DNA of 11,943 nucleotides from Sphingomonadales bacterium (GTDB lineage Bacteria > Pseudomonadota > Alphaproteobacteria > Sphingomonadales > Sphingomonadaceae): positions 1 to 11,943 of the forward strand of contig JAIVHR010000211.1 in assembly GCA_020200935.1 (NCBI GenBank), written 5' to 3'. The notes beneath the pieces were generated by a model. It searched no databases and was not told where the DNA came from. It saw nothing but the letters and a program-made list of their open reading frames with translations. Shown here piece by piece: positions 6,238 to 11,612 of the stretch (position 1 is the stretch's first letter; every line of letters begins with the position of its first letter). Position numbers and translations under genes: made by a program.

Positions 6238-7488
6238 ATGGCGAAGCGGACAGCCGACGGAAGCCTGCGCGATCTCTGGGCGATCGTCGCCGCCTTGGCG
6301 CTTGTCCAGGCGGCGGCGGCGGCGATCGGCTTCGCGATTCCGCTTTGGCTCGCCACGACCGGATCGAGCAGCTTCCAGATCGGCATCGCCGCCTCCTGCT
6401 ACATGGCGGGCTTTCTGATCGGCGCCCGGCTCGCGCCCGAGCGCATCGCCGGGCTCGGCCATATCCGCGCCTTCATCTTCTTCGCCGCCTGCGCCGGGCT
6501 CGCGATGCTCGGCTTTTTCGCGGTCGGCCCCGGTTTCCTCGCCATCGCGATTGTCGAGCTGGCGCTCGGCCTCGCCATCGCCGGGCTGTTCGCGACCGGC
6601 GAAAGCTGGATCGCCGATGCCGCGCCGGCAACCGGGCGCGGTCGGATCATCGGGCTCTATTATCTGATCGCCAAGCTCGGCACGATGGCCGGGCCGTTTC
6701 TCGTCGCCGGCTTCGCGCCCGGCGCGGCGGCCGGCTTCATGATGATGGCGGCCTTGTTCTTCTTCGCCATCCTGCCGGTCGCGACGACGTCGCAGGCGCA
6801 GCCGGTGCCGCATCCGGGCGGCGCCTTCACCCTGCGCGATCTCTGGCGCGAGGCTCCGGCGAGCCTGCAGGCGGCGCTGGTCGCCGGCGCGGTCAACGGC
6901 GCGGTGCTGCAGCTCTATCCGGTCTATCTCGCCGGCATTGCCCCGGCCGCCGGCCTCGCCGCGGTCGCCGGCTTCAATGCCTGCGCCCAGATCGGCGCGC
7001 TCTCCACCCAATGGCCGGCCGGCCTCTATTCGGACCGGATGGACCGCCGCGTTGTCATCGCCCTGCTCGCCGGTTTCGGCGCGGCGGCGGCTTTGTTGCT
7101 GGCATTGCTCGGCGATTCGCTGCCGGTGGCGATGCTGTTGCTGCTGGCCGCGCTGTGGGGTGCCGGGAGCCTTTCCTTCTACGGCATCGCGGTCGCCCAT
7201 GCCGTCGATCGGGCCGGCGAGGGCAAGGCGACCCACGCGATCGCCGGGCTGCTGATGGCCTGGGCCTTCGGCGCGACGCTCGGTCCGGTCACCGCCGGGG
7301 CGCTGATGAGCGCGGCGGCGGGCCCGCGCGGGTTGTTCCTGTTGGCGGCGGCTCTGCTCGGCCTGTTGGCGATCGCGATGGTCTATCGCCGCGCCACCCA
7401 TCGTCCTTCCCCGGCGCTGGAGAAGGAACCCTTCGCCCCGGTCAGCACGACCAGCGTCAACATCGCCGAATTCGATCCGCGCCACTAG
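6238..7488 (+). CDS. Major facilitator superfamily transporter (YcaD-like)
   Basis: A 416-residue, strongly hydrophobic inner-membrane protein with about 12 likely helices. It has a first helix at residues about 13-35 (LWAIVAALALVQAAAAAIGFAIPLW), a loop carrying RLAPERIAGLGHIRAF in place of the usual loop 2-3 MFS motif, and a central junction around 180-205 rich in small polar residues. The second half contains YSDRMDRRVVIALLAGFG, the loop 8-9 MFS signature (D-R-x-D-R-R) expected after helix 8. The pattern GESWIADAAPATGRGRIIGLYYLIAKLGTMAGPFL fits YcaD/YfkF-like MFS members. Substrate unknown. ATG 6238 is chosen because upstream in-frame sequence lacks membrane character and overlaps the divergent gene's start region. 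The C-terminal tail (about 390-416) is cytoplasmic and proline-rich. Intact. Confidence 0.88.
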   Translation: MAKRTADGSLRDLWAIVAALALVQAAAAAIGFAIPLWLATTGSSSFQIGIAASCYMAGFLIGARLAPERIAGLGHIRAFIFFAACAGLAMLGFFAVGPGFLAIAIVELALGLAIAGLFATGESWIADAAPATGRGRIIGLYYLIAKLGTMAGPFLVAGFAPGAAAGFMMMAALFFFAILPVATTSQAQPVPHPGGAFTLRDLWREAPASLQAALVAGAVNGAVLQLYPVYLAGIAPAAGLAAVAGFNACAQIGALSTQWPAGLYSDRMDRRVVIALLAGFGAAAALLLALLGDSLPVAMLLLLAALWGAGSLSFYGIAVAHAVDRAGEGKATHAIAGLLMAWAFGATLGPVTAGALMSAAAGPRGLFLLAAALLGLLAIAMVYRRATHRPSPALEKEPFAPVSTTSVNIAEFDPRH

Positions 7489-7524
7489 GGGCCGCGAAAA
7501 GACTCTGGCATTCCGCGCTCCCAT

Positions 7525-7538
7525 ATGTTATATAACAT
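7525..7538. promoter_or_regulatory. 14-bp perfect palindrome upstream of tonB, Zur-box-like
   Basis: ATGTTATATAACAT reads the same on both strands and sits in a short AT-rich island (about 7,521-7,552) of an otherwise very GC-rich region, 28 bases before the tonB start. The half-site ATGTTAT/ATAACAT resembles the operator of the zinc regulator Zur in proteobacteria (ATGTTATA...TATAACAT halves), which represses zinc uptake and some TonB-linked genes. The match is by eye. A start codon at 7,525 also falls in it but lacks a ribosome-binding site. Confidence 0.5.
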
Positions 7539-7566
7539 CATCTCATACAGGAGAAGGAGCCCGATC

Positions 7567-8214
7567 ATGCCCTATCGTTCCCCCGCCGAAAGGGGTTCGC
7601 GCATTTCGAGCCTCGCGTTGGTCGTCGGCTTGCATGGCGCGGCAATTGCCGCAGCCTTGCTGGCGAAATCGACGATCATGATGGTGCCCGAGCCGCCGAT
7701 CGTCGATATCTACAATGTCGATCCGATCGACGATCCCGAGCCGTTGCCTCCGCCCGAATCCGAAGCCGACGTGCCGTCGCCCGCGCCCTATGTGACGCCC
7801 AATCCCGTGATCAGACCTCAGCGGCCAACGATCCGTGACATCGACCCGATCGGCGATCTCGCCTTTGTGCGGCCCCCGCCGCCGCAGCCGCCGGTCACGC
7901 GCGATCCGGCACCGCCGCCGCCCCCCGTGCTGATCGATGCGCGCTTCGCTTCGAGCATGCTCGGACGGCTGCAGCCGCCCTATCCCGCGGCGCTGTTGCG
8001 CGCCGGGATCGAGGGCGAGGTCCGGGTGCGGGTGACGATCGGACCCGACGGACGGGTCAAGCGGGTCGAGAAGATCGGCGCCGGCCATGACGCTTTTTTT
8101 GAAGCCACCGAACGCCATGCCCGACGCGTCTGGCGCTTCGAGCCGGCGACCCGGGACGGTCGGCCAATCGAAAGCAGCCAGGTGCATATCGTGCGCTTCG
8201 AGATCCACGGCTGA
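7567..8214 (+). CDS. tonB: Energy transducer TonB
   Basis: TonB spans the inner membrane and passes proton-motive energy from ExbB/ExbD to outer-membrane TonB-dependent receptors. The 215-residue product has a short basic cytoplasmic end, one N-terminal membrane helix (about 14-33, SSLALVVGLHGAAIAAALLA), a periplasmic proline- and acid-rich stretch (about 40-120, with PEPLPPPESEADVP and PAPPPPPV), and a complete TonB C-terminal domain (about 130-213) including LQPPYPAALLRAGIEGEVRV, the GPDGRVKRVEKI hairpin and ARRVWRFEPATRDGRPI. ATG 7567 is chosen because GGAGAAGGAG lies just upstream, whereas ATG 7525 lies in the palindrome and would add 14 residues. No exbB or exbD is in the window. A run of seven T at 8,094-8,100 lies inside the domain, and the frame is intact. 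Confidence 0.92.
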   Translation: MPYRSPAERGSRISSLALVVGLHGAAIAAALLAKSTIMMVPEPPIVDIYNVDPIDDPEPLPPPESEADVPSPAPYVTPNPVIRPQRPTIRDIDPIGDLAFVRPPPPQPPVTRDPAPPPPPVLIDARFASSMLGRLQPPYPAALLRAGIEGEVRVRVTIGPDGRVKRVEKIGAGHDAFFEATERHARRVWRFEPATRDGRPIESSQVHIVRFEIHG

Positions 8215-8259
8215 CGCGAAGGCTGGCGCCGGCGACGCTTGGGGCCTATCCTGGCGGGC

Positions 8260-8703
8260 ATGGTCATGATCCCCCCCAAGCCCAAGGTGATCGCCGGCGA
8301 CGTCAAATCCTTCTTCGCCCGGCGCGAGCGGCATAGCTGGGTCGCGCTGCTGTTCGCGATCGCGATACCGGTCGGCATCATCTATCTCTTCGTGCTCGAC
8401 GGGAAGACCAACCTCTTCGATGACGAGCCGGTGGTGATCTATGCCGAAAGCTGGCCGCTCGACCGGAGCGATGCCGATATCCGACAGCGGCAGAGCGAGC
8501 TGGCGCTTGAGGCCGACGCCCGGCGCGCCGCCGGCCGCGAAAGCTTCCAGCGCCTCGCCGATGGCTTCGGCATCGAATATGACCGCGAAGCGGCGGCCGA
8601 GGCGGAACGGATTAGCGAAGCGAACCGGGAGCTCGCGGAACAGCTCGAGGCTCAAGAGGCCCAGGAGGCCGCGATTGCGGAGAGCTGCACTGCCGATTGC
8701 TGA
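8260..8703 (+). CDS. Small membrane protein with coiled-coil tail, function unknown, upstream of ribD
   Basis: The 147-residue product starts MVMIPPKPKVIAGDVKSFFARRERHS, has one membrane helix at about 27-46 (WVALLFAIAIPVGIIYLFVL), then a soluble part. The latter includes an acidic, charged region around 50-110 and a strongly helical, Glu/Ala-rich likely coiled coil at about 105-140 (REAAAEAERISEANRELAEQLEAQEAQE), ending CTADC. The positive-inside rule puts the N-terminus in the cytoplasm and the coiled coil in the periplasm. ATG 8260 is preferred to 8239 and 8266. The gene follows tonB by about 45 bp and its stop overlaps the apparent start region of ribD, so it is probably co-transcribed with both. 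I recognise no family. A structural role near the envelope is a guess. Confidence 0.7.
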   Translation: MVMIPPKPKVIAGDVKSFFARRERHSWVALLFAIAIPVGIIYLFVLDGKTNLFDDEPVVIYAESWPLDRSDADIRQRQSELALEADARRAAGRESFQRLADGFGIEYDREAAAEAERISEANRELAEQLEAQEAQEAAIAESCTADC

Positions 8704-8716
8704 CGACAGCCGCTGG

Positions 8717-9257
8717 ATGCGCTCGGCGATCGCGCTGTCGCAGCGCAGTCGCGGCCGGACAGCGCCCAACCCCAATGTCGGCTGCGTCATCATCCGCGAT
8801 GGCAAGCTTATCGGCCGCGGCTGGACCCGGCCCGGCGGCCGCCCGCATGCCGAGGCGGTGGCGCTCGAAAGCTGCGACGCGGCCGGCGCCGAGGTGTATG
8901 TGACACTCGAACCCTGCGCGCATGAGAGCGCGCCGCGCGGTGCTGAGCAACGACAAGGCCTGGGCGGAAGGGCTCGAGGGCGAATGGATTCACCTCCCCC
9001 GGCCAGAGGCGATAGCCGATCTCGAAAGGGCCGACCATGTCCTGGTGGAAGGCGGCGCCGGTGCGGCGGCGGCCTTTCTGGCGGCCGATCTCGTCGACCG
9101 GCTGCTCGTCTATCGCGCGCCGATCCTGATCGGGGCCGGCCAGGCGGCGGTCGGCGATATCGGGCTCGATAGGCTCGCCGATGCCCATGGCCGTTGGCGC
9201 CAGACCGATTCTCGCCCGCTTGGCAAGGACCGGCTCGAAGTCTACGAGCGTGCTTAG
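8717..9257 (+). pseudogene. ribD: Riboflavin biosynthesis deaminase/reductase RibD, large internal deletion with frameshift
   Basis: Intact RibD deaminates and then reduces the pyrimidine intermediate made from GTP. The N-terminal part from ATG 8717 has RTAPNPNVGCVI (14-25), the zinc ligand motif HAE (44-46) and the first Pro-Cys zinc-site motif, LEPCAHE (64-70). At about 8,928-8,940 the frame changes and the next residues, RRAVLSNDKAW...VLVEGGAGAAAAFLAADLVDRLLVYRAPILIGAG, belong to the end of the reductase domain, finishing DRLEVYERA at TAG 9255-9257. The second zinc Cys of the deaminase motif and most of the NADPH-binding reductase domain, roughly 130-140 residues by family length, are missing. 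The upstream end may begin at an ATT (8696), where ATG would be expected from relatives' MAD-x-x-RWM start. As written the gene cannot work. Confidence 0.85.
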
Positions 9258-9862
9258 TGTTTACCGGTATAATCACGGATGTCGGCACGATCCGGAAGGT
9301 CGAGCAGCGCGGCGATCTCAGGCTCGAGATCGCCTGCGGTTACGCGATGGACGGCGTTCCGCTCGGCGCCTCGATTGCGTGCTCGGGCGCCTGCCTGACG
9401 GTCGTCGACAAGGGCGCCGACTGGTTCGCCGTCAATCTTTCGGCCGAGACGGTGGCGCGCACCGCCCACGGCCTCTGGGACGAGGGCGGCCGGCTCAATC
9501 TCGAACGCGCGCTGACATTGGGCGAGGAGATGGGCGGCCATATCGTCACCGGCCATGTCGACGGCGTCGGCGAGGTGACGAAGGCTGAAAAGAGCGGCGA
9601 TTCGCTCGCGGTGACGGTCCGCGCGCCGGCCGATCTCGCGGCCTATATCGCCGCCAAGGGCTCGATCGCGCTCGACGGCGTCTCGCTGACCGTCAACGCC
9701 GTGCGCGATCTCCCCGACGCACTCGAATTCGATTGGAACCTGATCCCGCACACCGCCGACGTCACGACCTTCGACGCGCTCGATACGGGCCGCGAACTCA
9801 ATATCGAGATCGATATAATGGCGCGCTATTTGGCGAGATTGGCGGAGGTAAGGGCGCGCTAG
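9257..9862 (+). CDS. ribE: Riboflavin synthase alpha subunit
   Basis: This enzyme dismutates two molecules of 6,7-dimethyl-8-ribityllumazine into riboflavin plus a pyrimidine that re-enters the pathway. The 201-residue product has two similar lumazine-binding halves: MFTGIITDVG (1-10) with SGACLTV (43-49) and LNLERAL (80-86), then GGHIVTGHVDGVG (93-105) with GVSLTVN (141-147), and a C-terminal LNIEIDIMARYLARL (181-195) trimerisation helix. The start is GTG 9257-9259, which reads Met-Phe-Thr-Gly-Ile-Ile, the invariant family start. It shares one base with the ribD stop (TAGTG), so the two were translated together. Intact. It cannot be fed if the ribD and ribBX lesions are real. Confidence 0.95.
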   Translation: MFTGIITDVGTIRKVEQRGDLRLEIACGYAMDGVPLGASIACSGACLTVVDKGADWFAVNLSAETVARTAHGLWDEGGRLNLERALTLGEEMGGHIVTGHVDGVGEVTKAEKSGDSLAVTVRAPADLAAYIAAKGSIALDGVSLTVNAVRDLPDALEFDWNLIPHTADVTTFDALDTGRELNIEIDIMARYLARLAEVRAR

Positions 9863-9898
9863 CCTCTTTTCGTCACCCCAGCCTCTTCTCGTCACCCC
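9861..9898. repeat. 19-bp tandem duplication just after ribE
   Basis: AGCCTCTTTTCGTCACCCC (9861-9879) is followed directly by the same 19 bases with one T-to-C change (9880-9898). The second copy runs into the palindromic repeat at 9,891. The ribE stop TAG shares its last two bases with the start of copy one. It looks like a local slippage or repeat-insertion duplication. Confidence 0.8.
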
Positions 9899-9919
9899 GG
9901 ACTTGATCCGGGGTCCAGG
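9891..9919. repeat. Dispersed palindromic repeat, CTTGA-loop type, between ribE and ribBX
   Basis: ACCCCGGA (9894-9901) and TCCGGGGT (9907-9914) are perfect 8-bp arms around CTTGA, preceded by GTC and followed by CCAGG. It is the same repeat as at 1,795-1,822 with compensated stem bases. It separates ribE from ribBX and may attenuate or stabilise the upstream mRNA. Confidence 0.75.
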
Positions 9920-9985
9920 GCAACAGGCGGTATCGCTTGCGGCTCTCGATGGCGGGTTCCACACAACGCAATGTGCCAAAGCTAT

Positions 9986-10008
9986 TGTGAATCACATTAC
10001 AGTGTGAT
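9986..10008 (+). promoter_or_regulatory. Repeated TGTGA dyads just upstream of HTH-ribBX
   Basis: TGTGA (9986-9990), its complement TCACA (9992-9996), and a second TGTGA (10003-10007) occur within 23 bases, giving both TGTGA-A-TCACA and ATCACA-N6-TGTGAT inverted repeats, ending 12 bases before the start codon. The surrounding bases are AT-richer than the genes. This looks like an operator. The spacing does not fit a CRP site. The downstream protein carries its own helix-turn-helix, so autoregulation is a possible reading (inference). Confidence 0.45.
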
Positions 10009-10020
10009 AGGCGGCGCGCC

Positions 10021-11057
10021 ATGTCGACACCTCTCATAGAAAACATCCGCGAAATCGTCACCTCGGGCGAGTTGAGCAAGGCTGGCCTCGCCCGCGCCGC
10101 GGGGCTGCATCCCAACTCGCTGCGCAGGCTCGACGAGGAGGACTGGAACCCGACTGCCGACACCTTGAAGAAGCTCGAACGCTTCATCGTCTCGGGCGGC
10201 GGCGAGGTGATCGCCAGCGCCGAGGAGATCCTCGAAGAGGCGCGCAACGGGCGGATGTTCGTGCTCGTCGACGATGACGATCGCGAGAATGAGGGCGATC
10301 TCGTCATCCCCGCCCAGATGGCGACGCCCGACGCGATCAACTTCATGGCCAAGCATGGCCGCGGGCTGATTTGCCTCGCGTTACCGAGGCCGCGGTCGAT
10401 GTCGCGCGGCTCGCCGGGCTCAACCCCTCGGGGGTGATCTGCGAGATCATGCGCGACGACGGCTCGATGGCGCGGATGGACGATCTGATCGAATTCGCCC
10501 GGCTCCACAATCTCAAGATCGGCACGATCCGCGATCTGATCGCCTATCGCCGCCAGCACGACCATCTCGTCGAGAAGCAGGCCGAGGCGCCGTTCACCTC
10601 GCGCTGGGGCGGCGAATGGCGGGCGATGACCTTCTTCAACAAGGCGACCGGCACCGAGCAGGTGGCGCTGGTCAAGGGCAAGGTCGATCCCGACAAGCCG
10701 ACATTGGTGCGCATGCACGCGCTCTCGGCCTTTGCCGACGTGTTCGGTGAGGAGGGGCCGCGCGGCGCGATGCTCGCCCGCTCGATGGAGATCATCGGCG
10801 AAGAGGGCGCCGGCATCGTCGTCGTCATCAACCGCACGATGCAGGGCGCCTTCACGCAGGCGCTGAAGCTCAAGACCGGCGAGGCGCGGCCCGACATGGA
10901 GGAATTGCGCGACTACGGCGTCGGCGCGCAGATCCTGACCGAGCTCGGCGTCCAGGACATGATCCTGCTGACCAACACACACCACAGCCTGGTCGGGCTC
11001 GACGCCTACGGATTGTCGATCGTCGGCGAGCGGGCGGTCGAGATTGAGGCGGCTTGA
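10021..11057 (+). pseudogene. ribB: HTH-RibB fused to a degenerate RibA-like domain (RibBX type), internally deleted and frameshifted
   Basis: Intact RibB makes 3,4-dihydroxy-2-butanone 4-phosphate from ribulose 5-phosphate. From ATG 10021 the product has an Xre-like helix-turn-helix (about 10-55; [20 protein letters not shown]) and the RibB start [49 protein letters not shown] (73-120), with the acidic metal-binding loop. At about 10,377-10,384 the frame shifts to [24 protein letters not shown], the end of the RibB domain. About 70 residues are lost, including the RHETAFTVSIE and TTGISA-x-DRA blocks needed for catalysis. The rest (to TGA 11055-11057) is a GTP cyclohydrolase II-like domain with no zinc cysteines: its only Cys lies in VICEIM. 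It is thus the RibBX type described in Proteobacteria, with a non-catalytic second domain. Its stop overlaps the ribH start. Confidence 0.85.
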
Positions 11058-11512
11058 TGGCCAAATTCCTGATTGTCGAGGCGCGCTTCTACGACGCTTT
11101 CAACGACTGGCTGATCGAGGGCGCAAGCGCCGCGCTCGAAGCGGCGGGCCACGAGCATGAGACGATCGCCGTCCCCGGCGCGCTCGAAATTCCGGCGGCG
11201 ATAGCGCTCGCCGCCGAGACCGGCCGCTATGACGGCTTCGTTGCATTGGGCGTCGTCATCCGCGGCGAGACATATCATTTCGAGATCGTCGCCGGCGAAA
11301 GCGCGCGCGGCATCATGGCGCTGACGATGGACGGCATCGCGATCGGCAATGGCATCCTGACGGTCGAGAATGAGACGCAGGCCGAAGAACGTGCTCGGCC
11401 CGACCACAAGGACAAGGGCGGCGAAGCTGCCAAGGCGGCGATCGCGCTGTTCGAGCTGGCGCACGCCTTGGCGGCTAGGGCGCGACAGGCCGGCCCCAAC
11501 CGTTCGCCCTGA
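11057..11512 (+). CDS. ribH: 6,7-dimethyl-8-ribityllumazine synthase
   Basis: This enzyme condenses the RibD-derived pyrimidine with dihydroxybutanone phosphate to lumazine, the substrate of riboflavin synthase, and usually forms pentamers or 60-mers. The 151-residue product has [10 protein letters not shown] (4-13), [11 protein letters not shown] (39-49), [18 protein letters not shown] (65-82) with the catalytic His at 74, GNGILTVEN (97-105) and the C-terminal [12 protein letters not shown] (118-129). ATG 11057 is preferred to the TTG three bases earlier and overlaps the ribBX stop by one base (TGATG), so translational coupling is likely. The last four residues (NRSP) and the stop TGA come from the left arm of a dispersed inverted repeat (11,500-11,526), so the C-terminus has been remodelled by the repeat. 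Otherwise intact. Confidence 0.95.
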   Translation: MAKFLIVEARFYDAFNDWLIEGASAALEAAGHEHETIAVPGALEIPAAIALAAETGRYDGFVALGVVIRGETYHFEIVAGESARGIMALTMDGIAIGNGILTVENETQAEERARPDHKDKGGEAAKAAIALFELAHALAARARQAGPNRSP

Positions 11513-11586
11513 GCCTGTCGAAGGGCTGTATTTCTTCTCCCCGGAGCAAAGGAAAAGCAGGGCTTCGACAAGCTCAGCCCGAACGG
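11500..11586. repeat. Long inverted repeat of the CCGTTCG...CGAACGG type, overlapping the ribH stop
   Basis: The left arm at 11,500-11,526 and the right arm at 11,560-11,586 are imperfect reverse complements over 27 bases, around a 33-base spacer. Each arm can also fold alone: GCCCT...AGGGC in the left and GGGCT...AGCCC in the right. The stem bases of these small hairpins differ but stay paired, which is compensatory change. Such pairs of inverted units are abundant in sphingomonad genomes. It could end or stabilise the riboflavin transcript. Confidence 0.8.
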
Positions 11587-11612
11587 AAGGGAGTATTTGC
11601 GATCGCGCGCAT

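Noticed and set aside
6172..7524. 450-codon open frame on the minus strand and a 396-codon second frame on the plus strand
   Set aside because: Both are shadows of the MFS transporter; they are Arg/Gly-rich with no domain.
8094..8100. Seven-T run in tonB as a frameshift or phase-variation site
   Set aside because: The frame continues normally through the TonB C-terminal domain on both sides, and a single T7 is weak evidence for phase variation.
7543..9288. 581-codon open frame on the minus strand
   Set aside because: It runs antisense through tonB, the small membrane gene and ribD. Its composition is that of a shadow frame, and the plus-strand genes have clear motifs.
9986..10008. CRP-type site
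   Set aside because: The TGTGA and TCACA half-sites are separated by 1 base (or are inverted with 6 bases), not the TGTGA-N6-TCACA of CRP.
9863..10020. FMN riboswitch before ribBX
   Set aside because: The gap is filled by repeats and an AT-richer dyad region. I cannot find the conserved RFN helices or their invariant G-rich segments.
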